A DNA stretch of 64,000 nt, taken from IMG/VR virus record IMGVR_UViG_3300021962_008382, positions 94,916 through 158,915 of that record; one strand, written 5' to 3'. Every line of letters starts with the position of its first letter. Within the stretch, counting starts at the first letter, position 1. This document shows, one piece after another, positions 24,453 to 31,388 of the stretch. The position numbers were made by a program, and so were the translations under genes. Under the pieces are notes generated by a model that had not been told where the DNA came from, made no database searches, and saw nothing but the letters and a program-made list of their open reading frames with translations. The stretch comes from a virus.

Positions 24453-25562
24453 TTACGCTGTTGTTACCAAGTTTAATAGACTGCTTTCTTCAGAACTAAA
24501 TCGATTTTTAACACTATTTCTTAAATCAGCGGAACTAGACGCAAAGTGCGTAGATACTGACGACACTTTATATGCACTTACCAATCTAATTATATCTGAA
24601 TCTGAAAGATTTGTTTTATTTTTAAGCGGATTTAAAAAAATACTTACAGCGCTAGAACCGGGACCATACTGAACTGCAGTCGACCAGATCAGATCTTGTA
24701 CGCCGGGACCACGCCTAGAAAGATCACAACCCTGTCTTTGTAAATTAGAAAGCAGAACTGAATAGTAAGTTTCTTTTATAAAGTTATACTGTTCAGTTTC
24801 AAACTGTGTACCATATTCAGCTGCAATTTCTCTCCACTTAGCATCGAATGCCGGGGTACCAGGGGCAAGAGATTTAAATTTATCTTTAAATGAACTCCAA
24901 TTAAGAAATTGAACAACAGGCGGGAAGTGAGCTGTTCTTCTTGATTTTCCGCTTTTCATTATAGCGGGTTGATACGAAACCAGCTGATATGTACCATATG
25001 ATGCACCGCCTGGGTCATTTCCTGCACCTCCTCTATAATCATTAATAGCAGAAGGACCTCTATTACCCGACTCATATTGCTTAGAAGTTTGACCAAGTAC
25101 CCATCCGTCTACCGGTGTAGTAGCTGCAGGCACAGGTACATCATCTTCATCCGTTACTGCTTCATTGGTGTTCTCATCGATAAGTACCCCTGTATCAGCA
25201 TTACTGACCTGCTGACGTGATGCTGGGGCTGGGAATGCGACCGCTGTACCAGGTATCTTAGAAGCAATTGTACCAAACATTGCTGGTTGCTGACCATCGG
25301 CACCGTCGAGAAAGAAGCCGACAACCCAGGTACCTTCTACAGGACCAAGAGGAGAAATACCTATACCTGAAATAGCAGCAGACGTTATTGGTTGGATAGG
25401 TATACACCAGGGGAGGTCGTATGTAGGTAGTAAGGTCTTATTCTCGGTATGGTAACCGAATATTCTTACCTTACAGCGACCTAATTTTTCCGGGTCGTAT
25501 CTGTCCTCTACGACCCCAACCCACCACACAAAACCGTCTTTATTAAAAATATTTTGTATCAT
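24453..25562 (-). CDS. 5: Baseplate hub OB-fold protein with lytic-like domain (gp5-like)
   Basis: A 369-residue protein. Residues 8-105 match the N-terminal OB-fold of gp5 (WWVGVVEDRYDPEKLGRCKV, TYDLPWCIPIQPITSAA, GPVEGTWVVGFFLDGADG, PAMFGTI). After a Pro/Asp-rich linker (about 106-150), residues 155-345 form a second domain beginning GQTSKQYESGNRGP with Glu164, then GGASYGTYQLVS. It includes helical segments EIAAEYGTQFETEQYNFIKE and VQDLIWSTAVQYG. This looks like the murein-hydrolase-like domain seen in VgrG-related proteins, replacing the T4-lysozyme domain of gp5. Catalysis by Glu164 is inferred. It overlaps the gp27-like gene by 4 nt, so hub partners are coupled. Confidence 0.75.
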   Translation of the reverse strand: MIQNIFNKDGFVWWVGVVEDRYDPEKLGRCKVRIFGYHTENKTLLPTYDLPWCIPIQPITSAAISGIGISPLGPVEGTWVVGFFLDGADGQQPAMFGTIASKIPGTAVAFPAPASRQQVSNADTGVLIDENTNEAVTDEDDVPVPAATTPVDGWVLGQTSKQYESGNRGPSAINDYRGGAGNDPGGASYGTYQLVSYQPAIMKSGKSRRTAHFPPVVQFLNWSSFKDKFKSLAPGTPAFDAKWREIAAEYGTQFETEQYNFIKETYYSVLLSNLQRQGCDLSRRGPGVQDLIWSTAVQYGPGSSAVSIFLNPLKNKTNLSDSDIIRLVSAYKVSSVSTHFASSSADLRNSVKNRFSSEESSLLNLVTTA

Positions 25563-26899
25563 AATACACCTAAGGAATCTTTAACAATTTCCATTGTCAT
25601 ATAATGAGATTTTAAAGTGACGGTATGGTGTATAGCAGTAATAAGATAGTATCCAGAATAAATTACATCCTCTGTAACCCCGTTATTAGTTCTATCGCCT
25701 CCACCGAGAACCGGGTAAGAAAGATACAACGATGTACCTACCTCAACGTCAGTTCGACCCGGTACTACCAAATTTGCTTTTATATTATCTATATCTAATA
25801 AACTAGATCTTCTATTACCATGAATAGCGGTAATAACATCACTAAAATTTTCTGTTGTATTATCGTATAGGCGAGGATTAACTGGGTAAAAAGATGTTTT
25901 AGCAGCAGGGTTTCTCATTATATTTGAAGAGAACACCGGTATACTCTTATTGTTCTCCCCTGTAGTATGGAACTGTTTTTTATATTCTGAAACGTAATCA
26001 TAGTCTGTTACAGTATATTTTTTATTATGAAAATCAAGGGTTATAAGTCTATTTGCTAGATACCCATTACTTATGTTCTTAACATTATCTACGTTTTCTA
26101 TTATTTTAAAATTTTTGGCAAGAAAATATTCTCGGTTAATACTAGAGGCATCAGGATTAGACGAATCTACCGCTATATTAGATGCACCAACAGTATACTT
26201 ACCTATGGAAAGTTGTTTTATATTTTTAAGCAAAGCTTCTACACAGGCAAAACAAAATCTTTGGCTGGTTTCGAAAAATAAAAAACTCTTAGCAACATAA
26301 TCTTTAGGTATAGCTTTTGTAGCAAGCCAGTTTATGCATTTCGAAGGAAGCCACCCAGGAGAAACAAATTTTACTTTATTAGAGGTCTCCCCAATAAATG
26401 ATATAGTTGATTTATTTGTTCCTGTTAAGTAAGAACCTTCTTCCGCAGTATATTCTCTTTCTGTTGAAATAAAATTATTAAAAATATTAGTTACTATATT
26501 TTTAATATCCCCCTCAAAAGGAAGAAAAAGAGGTAGGGTAATGTCGTATATAAATTCCAGAGATGTAAAATGCATTACAAAAATTTGAGTACTAGTATCT
26601 AAAGCTATAGATCGATCGCTTATTCGGTATACTCTAAATGCTTTAGATATACTGGTTGGAAAAGAAGGGGTCTTAAATTTAACGAGTAATATCTCTTCAC
26701 CTTTTAGATTAAGAAGTTCTACAAGATTCCTACTATCTGTAAGGGCTATATTACCCGTGATGAAATTAGAAAAAATATCCTCATATAAATTTAATTCAAC
26801 AAGAAAGTCTTTTAGACTTATTAAACCACCACTACTGCTTATAACAGCAATATCTTCAATTAGCACCGCACCAGCGTGTGTGATAAATTCGTTAGACAT
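25559..26899 (-). CDS. 27: Baseplate hub protein, gp27-like
   Basis: A 446-residue protein with the layout of gp27/gpD-type hub proteins: an N-terminal beta barrel (LKDFLVELNLYEDIFSNFIT, DSRNLVELLNLKGEEILLVK), a DRSIALDTSTQIFVMHFTS strand, and a helical section around a SPGWLPSKCINWLATKAI motif. A C-terminal barrel ends YSGYYLITAIHHTVTLKSHY. In T4, gp27 trimers link the tail tube to the gp5 needle. Position between gp53 and the gp5-like OB protein supports this. The stop overlaps the next ATG by 4 nt and the start overlaps the gp53 stop by 1 nt. Confidence 0.7.
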   Translation of the reverse strand: MSNEFITHAGAVLIEDIAVISSSGGLISLKDFLVELNLYEDIFSNFITGNIALTDSRNLVELLNLKGEEILLVKFKTPSFPTSISKAFRVYRISDRSIALDTSTQIFVMHFTSLEFIYDITLPLFLPFEGDIKNIVTNIFNNFISTEREYTAEEGSYLTGTNKSTISFIGETSNKVKFVSPGWLPSKCINWLATKAIPKDYVAKSFLFFETSQRFCFACVEALLKNIKQLSIGKYTVGASNIAVDSSNPDASSINREYFLAKNFKIIENVDNVKNISNGYLANRLITLDFHNKKYTVTDYDYVSEYKKQFHTTGENNKSIPVFSSNIMRNPAAKTSFYPVNPRLYDNTTENFSDVITAIHGNRRSSLLDIDNIKANLVVPGRTDVEVGTSLYLSYPVLGGGDRTNNGVTEDVIYSGYYLITAIHHTVTLKSHYMTMEIVKDSLGVL

Positions 26900-27387
26900 T
26901 ATAGTTTAATCTTTCTATTAAACTCGTTAACTATAGCTGCTACGAATAACGGCTTAATAACTTTAATTCTTCTTTTAGTTTCATTAAGATCTTCTTCGTA
27001 CTGGTAGTTTGAGACTGGCGTTGCGCCCGAGGCAGATGAATTTACAATATAGCCGTCTGTATCTACGTAGTGATGTGTGCCAGCTGGGTTATTGTATTTA
27101 GAACTTACATAGTCGCTAAGCTGTTTATTAGAAAGCACCCATTCAAATCTTGGATCTAAAATATCATTAGTGTGAAGTATTAACCAATGATACTCTGTAG
27201 TTCCGTAGAGATTAAAGGAAACTATTTCTGGGGTTTCACCTTCCTTAATATCATACTCATCGTAGATTGCTAGTTTATTTTTTATATCTTCCGAAAAAGA
27301 TATTCTTAGAAAAATATTGCGAACATACTGAGCTGACGCTTTATCATCAAGTGTGTATAAAGTAACAGGAAATTGAGAAAAATACAT
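26899..27387 (-). CDS. 53: Baseplate wedge protein gp53
   Basis: A 162-residue wedge protein. The gp53 signature is clear: MYFSQFPVTLYTLDDK at the start, then VRNIFLRISFSEDIKN, the segment YDEYDIKEGETPEIVSFNLY, and GTTEYHWLILHTNDILDPRF at about 82-101. In T4, gp53 joins adjacent wedges into the closed baseplate. The C-terminal 60 residues (HHYVDTDGYIV, then RIKVIKPLFVAAIVNEF) are the usual LysM-like or extended tail of the family. The gene lies 2 nt after the tail-tube-like gene and overlaps the gp27-like ATG by 1 nt. Confidence 0.85.
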   Translation of the reverse strand: MYFSQFPVTLYTLDDKASAQYVRNIFLRISFSEDIKNKLAIYDEYDIKEGETPEIVSFNLYGTTEYHWLILHTNDILDPRFEWVLSNKQLSDYVSSKYNNPAGTHHYVDTDGYIVNSSASGATPVSNYQYEEDLNETKRRIKVIKPLFVAAIVNEFNRKIKL

Positions 27388-27389
27388 TT

Positions 27390-28019
27390 TTATTTTCCTC
27401 TAAACAAGGTATCAATAATCGGTATACCTGGTGTGGTAAGGATTCTAGAAATAGCTGTTATAGCTTTGGCTGTAGAAGAATTATATCCTTTACTGGTATC
27501 TACCCAATATTTAAAGCTAAAATTAACATTAAGTCTGTGTGTCTGGTTACTCGATAAGTTACTAACATCCATCTGACCAACTAAAACTGGAAACGCTTCT
27601 ATGAATTCAATTTCATACGTTACATTATCTTTTTCGTCAAGCTGTCGTAAAAAAATACTAGACGCATAATCTCTCTGATAATTAACGGTAAAATTAGTAG
27701 GGGAAATAACTGTATGTACCCAGTTGTCAAAATACTCTTTAACCTTCATATCTCTATCAACATGAAATACGAATTGTACTGCACTGCTATATTCAGATGT
27801 GATCGGCCTTATTCTAGGAGGACCGAAAATTTTTTGTGTACGAGTAGGTACAGATAAAGCAGGAAACTGTGCTTGCTCACACATTAAACTTACAAAATTA
27901 GGCTTAGCCTTGCTACCAGGCTTAGATGGTAATATTACCTCAAAGCGATTAGTTCTAGCTAAGCTGTCATTCCGTACAGCAGATACGAAATCACTTAAAG
28001 AAAAATTAGATTTAGCCAT
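27390..28019 (-). CDS. 54: Tail-tube-type protein, probably tube initiator gp54
   Basis: A 209-residue tube-fold protein. NRFEVILPSKPGSKAKPNFV, EQAQFPALSVPTRTQKIFGP, VQFVFHVDRDMKVKEYFDNW and YEIEFIEAFPVLVGQMDVSN are the successive strands typical of gp19/gp54 proteins. Because it lies among gp48, gp53 and gp4, away from a sheath gene, it is more likely the tube initiator gp54 than the major tube gp19. The two are homologous, so this is a context call. In T4, gp54 sits on gp48 and starts tube polymerisation. It starts 2 nt after the gp2-like gene. Confidence 0.65.
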   Translation of the reverse strand: MAKSNFSLSDFVSAVRNDSLARTNRFEVILPSKPGSKAKPNFVSLMCEQAQFPALSVPTRTQKIFGPPRIRPITSEYSSAVQFVFHVDRDMKVKEYFDNWVHTVISPTNFTVNYQRDYASSIFLRQLDEKDNVTYEIEFIEAFPVLVGQMDVSNLSSNQTHRLNVNFSFKYWVDTSKGYNSSTAKAITAISRILTTPGIPIIDTLFRGK

Positions 28020-28021
28020 TC

Positions 28022-28585
28022 TTATCTCTTATTAGTCTGCTTCCAGACATCCTGTTTTGTTTTACCGATAAATTTTTCAACTGGGAGCATTGCAGCAGTT
28101 GTCCAATCCGGGTACTTTATATTTAAAAATTTTGTTTCAAGCTGACTATAAAGATAATGTTTTACCGTTTTCTGCACTGGGGCTACTCTAGTCATGTTTT
28201 GCAGTAGATTCCAGCTTAGTTTCAATCTTGTTTTCTCACTAATCTTTTCAGATGTAGTATATTCTTGTAATGCACCGAGTAATTTAAATCTAAGCAAATA
28301 TGGTAAATAGTGTAAATTAATACCATAGAAGCCGTCCGATACTTTTCTAAATGGTAAGACTAGCGGAAATCTATCGTATACAGGTAGAGTTTCTTTATGT
28401 TTAGGATCATAAAGAAACATATACATCATACCAGGTAATATAACTGTAGTTAAATCTGGTGTGTTTCTCATTAACTGAGTGGAACTTAATGCACGTAGAT
28501 TACTAACTTGTTGTCTGTACCAGTTAAATGATTTCTCAGTATCCCCGGCTTTGACTCTTATATTTTGAAATAGATTTTCTGCCAT
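28022..28585 (-). CDS. 2: Probable DNA end protector (gp2-like)
   Basis: A 187-residue protein. The block VILPGMMYMFLYDPKHKETL followed by VYDRFPLVLPFRKVSDGFYG and LHYLPYLLRFKLLGAL (about 48-108) is highly conserved in marine T4-like phages in genes usually labelled DNA end protector gp2. T4 gp2 binds packaged DNA ends and shields them from RecBCD. Adjacency to gp4, the head-completion partner of gp2, supports the call. Direct similarity to T4 gp2 cannot be judged by eye. The ATG at 28585 has no ribosome binding site and an AATAAATA element sits only 5 nt upstream. Confidence 0.5.
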   Translation of the reverse strand: MAENLFQNIRVKAGDTEKSFNWYRQQVSNLRALSSTQLMRNTPDLTTVILPGMMYMFLYDPKHKETLPVYDRFPLVLPFRKVSDGFYGINLHYLPYLLRFKLLGALQEYTTSEKISEKTRLKLSWNLLQNMTRVAPVQKTVKHYLYSQLETKFLNIKYPDWTTAAMLPVEKFIGKTKQDVWKQTNKR

Positions 28586-28590
28586 AGGAA

Positions 28591-28598
28591 TATTTATT
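28591..28598 (-). promoter_or_regulatory. Late-promoter-like element (AATAAATA), start-adjacent
   Basis: Minus-strand AATAAATA ending 5 nt before the ATG at 28585 and overlapping the end of gene 4. With usual T4 late spacing transcription would start at or next to the ATG, giving a leaderless message. It may also be chance. Confidence 0.35.
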
Positions 28599-29046
28599 AC
28601 AGGGGTACACCCAGATCTTTTTCGGTTAGTACTAAAAACTTCAGATTATTCTTATTACAGTAGCTATCAGCTGCTTTCCATTTAGCCTGATTTGTACCAT
28701 ATTGAAACACTTCTTCTATAAACTTACGCGTCTTACGTTTAGGTATCTCTGGCGGCTTTGTAAACTTCTCAGGCTTAATTTCTATAAGATACTTCTGAAC
28801 ACTTCCGTTCTTATCTTTAATCTTTACATAGAAGTCTACAAAATAACGATGTACTTTGTTGTCAACTGGTGATTTATAAGGTATTACAGCAATCTCTGAG
28901 CCCCATTCTAAAACGGATTCGTTTTGATCGCACCATTTCATAAACTGAAGTTCCCAGGATGATCTATAAACTACATCTCCAGAATCACCTTTATACTTGG
29001 TAGTATTTTTAACTTTATACCGACCTTTATAAACACTGTTGTACAT
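28597..29046 (-). CDS. 4: Head completion protein gp4 (nuclease-like fold)
   Basis: A 149-residue gp4/gp50-type protein. The sequence shows YRSSWELQFMKWCDQNESVL (Glu32), HRYFVDFYVKIKDKN (Asp71) and YLIEIKPE (Glu89, Lys91), a TnsA/PD-(D/E)xK-like arrangement, followed by a helical tail (KTRKFIEEVFQYGTNQAKW). In T4, gp4 is needed to finish heads before tail joining. Length equals T4 gp4 (150). It is the first gene of the minus baseplate/neck block. A GATAAATA late promoter lies 26-34 nt upstream, inside the short divergent gap with gp48. Confidence 0.85.
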   Translation of the reverse strand: MYNSVYKGRYKVKNTTKYKGDSGDVVYRSSWELQFMKWCDQNESVLEWGSEIAVIPYKSPVDNKVHRYFVDFYVKIKDKNGSVQKYLIEIKPEKFTKPPEIPKRKTRKFIEEVFQYGTNQAKWKAADSYCNKNNLKFLVLTEKDLGVPL

Positions 29047-29047
29047 G

Positions 29048-29055
29048 GATAAATA
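29048..29055 (+). promoter_or_regulatory. Late promoter (GATAAATA) for the plus-strand tail block
   Basis: Plus-strand GATAAATA 28 nt before the ATG at 29084. It shares the 37-bp divergent gap with an identical element on the other strand. Confidence 0.6.
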
Positions 29056-29072
29056 TTACATAACCTTTAACA

Positions 29073-29080
29073 GTATTTAT
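29073..29080 (-). promoter_or_regulatory. Late promoter (GATAAATA) for gp4 and the minus block
   Basis: Minus-strand GATAAATA 26 nt before the gp4 ATG at 29046. The paired elements face away from each other, so the two late transcripts overlap for about 25 bp. Confidence 0.6.
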
Positions 29081-29083
29081 CCT

Positions 29084-30280
29084 ATGTCTTACCTAAAAGA
29101 TCAACTTAAAAGACGCTTTAAAGAAACTTTAAGTAATGTTGTTGAAGATACTATTGGTTCTGCAATACGTAAGATCTTTAATATTGGTTTGTACACTTAC
29201 CCGGCTGATCTTACAAGTCAGGACTCACTACACTATGTCGAATTTACTATTGTTGAGCGGGGTAAGTCTATTAGAGCGTCTCCAAATAGATCTAAGATAA
29301 AAGAAGGAGATGCTCCAAGCCAAGGAGCTGTTGATAATCCTACTGAAGAAGAGTTAGCTAACGTAGCTACAACAACAGCAGCAGTAGCAGGGGGTATCGG
29401 TCTAAGCCGGTTAGTCTCAAGCACCGGTGCAGGCGGTCAGTTTGTCGCTGGCGTCGTGGGTGCGGTAGCCGTAGATTTTTTAATCGAAGATTTTAGTTTA
29501 ATTGAACCTGACACCAAATACATACTTACAGATGTAATAACGTTACATGTTGATGGACCTCCTTCAGTTAAATACAATGTTAATTATTCTAATAAAGATA
29601 TCGGAATGTTAGCGGGTCTAGTCGGTCCAGGTAGTGCAATAGTAGATGCTATTAGTAGTAGAAATATGGATAATTTTAAATCGGCTGTAACCGGAGCTGG
29701 AGCAGCAGTCGGTACCGCTGTACTTTCAAAACTTGTAAGTATACCTTCTTTTTTAGGTATCGGGGATATAGGGGCTGCATTAAGCGCTGGTACCGGTCGT
29801 ACTTTAAACCCTTTTAGAGAAGTTATTTTTGAATCAATGGATCCTAGATCCTTCACTTTTAAGTATAAATTCTTACCTAAGAGTAAAACTGAAACGAACA
29901 TGGTTCGTGATATTATTAATTTGTTTAAATATCACATGCATCCAAATATAACTAATGACAAGCTTTTCTTTATTTACCCTTCAGAGTTTGATATTAAATA
30001 CTATTTTAGAGGTCGTGAAAACGAATACATACACAAATTTGCACGTTGCGTATTAACATCGATGGATGTTACATATGGTGGGGATCAATTTTCTTCTTTC
30101 AACGATGGCTCGCCCACCGAAGTAAACGTGTCGCTCAGCTTCCAGGAAGTTGATATCCTCACTAAGAAATCCCCACAAATTGACATTGGAGGCAGATTCC
30201 TTGAAGAAGCAGCAGATACCGGTGCGAGATCATATCCAGCAGATTTTGGACCGCCTCTTGTCAGAAGACCATTACCATAA
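29084..30280 (+). CDS. 48: Baseplate tail-tube cap gp48
   Basis: A 398-residue protein if started at MSYLKDQLKR. An in-frame ATG at 29039 would add 15 residues but lies upstream of the GATAAATA late promoter, so 29084 is preferred. There is no clear ribosome binding site. The C-terminal part is the tube-fold signature of gp48: SMDPRSFTFKYKFLPKSKTE, VRDIINLFKYHMHPNI, YPSEFDIKYYFRGREN, RCVLTSMDVTYGGDQFSSF. The middle (about 100-250) has Gly/Ala-rich hydrophobic stretches (VAGGIGLSRLV, FVAGVVGAVAVDFLI) like membrane or packing helices, common in this family. In T4, gp48 caps the baseplate hub and receives gp54 and the tube. Confidence 0.8.
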   Translation: MSYLKDQLKRRFKETLSNVVEDTIGSAIRKIFNIGLYTYPADLTSQDSLHYVEFTIVERGKSIRASPNRSKIKEGDAPSQGAVDNPTEEELANVATTTAAVAGGIGLSRLVSSTGAGGQFVAGVVGAVAVDFLIEDFSLIEPDTKYILTDVITLHVDGPPSVKYNVNYSNKDIGMLAGLVGPGSAIVDAISSRNMDNFKSAVTGAGAAVGTAVLSKLVSIPSFLGIGDIGAALSAGTGRTLNPFREVIFESMDPRSFTFKYKFLPKSKTETNMVRDIINLFKYHMHPNITNDKLFFIYPSEFDIKYYFRGRENEYIHKFARCVLTSMDVTYGGDQFSSFNDGSPTEVNVSLSFQEVDILTKKSPQIDIGGRFLEEAADTGARSYPADFGPPLVRRPLP

Positions 30281-30299
30281 TATATTGAGAAAATAACAT

Positions 30300-31010
30300 A
30301 TGTCATTACCAGTACTTCAGACTCCCGTCTATGAGTTGAATATACCATCCACAAACGAAACAATTAAATACAGACCTTTTCTTGTTAAAGAATATAAAGT
30401 TCTTTTAACAATGATTGAAGCTAGCAACGACGAGATTTCGAGAATTATTAAAGAAGTTATTTCTACATGTACTTTTAATAAACTGAATACAAAAGATCTA
30501 ACTCATTTTGATATAGAGTATATTTTTCTAATGCTTAGATCAAGATCAATCGGTGAGATAGTAGAGGTACAGGTAACTTGCGATTGTGGTAATAAGATAC
30601 CAACAAAATACAACATCGATGATGTTAAGATTGTAAAAGACCCAGAACATACGAATATGATAGATCTTAATAATGATTACGGTATAGAAATGATGTACCC
30701 AAAAATTGAAGATGTTTTTAACGTATATGGTAATAAAAAAACTAAGGTTGTAGATGGTATTATAAATCTTATTTGTAACAATATAAAAGGCATATACAAG
30801 AAAGATGGATCCTCGTACTGGGGTGGAGAAGATATTACTAAGAAAGAAAAAGAAGAATTTGTTCTTTCTTTAAATCAAAATCAATTTAAAAAACTCGAAT
30901 TATTTTTTAAATCATCACCTAGGGTAGTGCAAGAAATACATGTACAATGCGGAGTTTGTAATAAGCCAATTAATAAAAAAATAGAAGGTATTGGAAATTT
31001 TTTCGTCTAA
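30300..31010 (+). CDS. 26: Baseplate hub assembly protein gp26
   Basis: A 236-residue protein. The conserved N-terminus (PVYELNIPSTNETIKYRPFL, VKEYKVLLTMIEA) and LTHFDIEYIFLMLRSRSIGE at about 74-93 are diagnostic of the gp26 family. Two cysteine pairs, CDCG near residue 98 and CGVC near residue 222, look like a split zinc site. T4 gp26 takes part in building the baseplate hub. It begins 19 nt after gp48 and is followed by the gp51-like gene, the usual marine T4-like order. Confidence 0.8.
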   Translation: MSLPVLQTPVYELNIPSTNETIKYRPFLVKEYKVLLTMIEASNDEISRIIKEVISTCTFNKLNTKDLTHFDIEYIFLMLRSRSIGEIVEVQVTCDCGNKIPTKYNIDDVKIVKDPEHTNMIDLNNDYGIEMMYPKIEDVFNVYGNKKTKVVDGIINLICNNIKGIYKKDGSSYWGGEDITKKEKEEFVLSLNQNQFKKLELFFKSSPRVVQEIHVQCGVCNKPINKKIEGIGNFFV

Positions 31011-31030
31011 GCCTTTCTCATAGTAATTTA

Positions 31031-31204
31031 ATGAATTATTACGTGTTGAATTTTTCGTTAATGCAGCATCACAAATATTCATTAACAGAACTAGAAGATA
31101 TGATACCGTGGGAAAGGGAAATTTACGTAGCTATGCTAACCGACTTTATAAAAAAAGAAAACGAAAAGATTAAGGCCCTAAATCAAAACCTAAAGAATAG
31201 CTAA
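31031..31204 (+). CDS. 51: Small hub-assembly protein, gp51-like
   Basis: A 57-residue protein, ATG at 31031, stop TAA at 31202-31204. The core SLMQHHKYSLTELEDMIPWE, REIYVAMLTDFIKKENEK resembles the short helix-turn-helix hub catalyst (gp51) that follows gp26 in marine T4-like phages, and also the phage T/GT tail chaperones with a W-E-R-E-I-Y pattern. It overlaps the next small ORF by 1 nt (TAATG). Naming rests on position and the PWEREIY motif. Confidence 0.6.
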   Translation: MNYYVLNFSLMQHHKYSLTELEDMIPWEREIYVAMLTDFIKKENEKIKALNQNLKNS

Positions 31205-31347
31205 TGGAAACTTTACAAGATATTATCGACGACTTCAAACAACAGAATTCTGAAGACCCCTCCGATCATTCGCTGGGAGATGGCTTCGATAGCACTGTTA
31301 TTCTCAGAGAGATAGCGGATTCTTTTATATCACAGAACGCTAGTTAG
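31204..31347 (+). CDS. 47-residue ORF, perhaps the split N-terminus of the tape-measure gene
   Basis: Runs from ATG at 31204 to TAG at 31345-31347: METLQDIIDDFKQQNSEDPS, then TVILREIADSFISQNAS. It overlaps the previous stop by 1 nt. The following large ORF is open from 31344 in the -1 frame and reads on as LENISLNVQSITDGILEKEN, although it has no ATG. The continuity of the joined peptide (ISQNAS-LENISLNVQS) suggests that the two could once have been, or still are, one polypeptide. No slippery heptamer is present. It may otherwise be an independent short gene. Confidence 0.5.
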   Translation: METLQDIIDDFKQQNSEDPSDHSLGDGFDSTVILREIADSFISQNAS

Positions 31348-31388
31348 AAAATATTTCTTTAAACGTACAATCTATTACTGACGGTATA

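Noticed and set aside
31339-31350. Programmed -1 frameshift between the 47-residue ORF and the tape-measure-like ORF
   Set aside because: The overlap of the two frames is only a few bases and contains no X-XXY-YYZ heptamer; kept only as a possible split gene.
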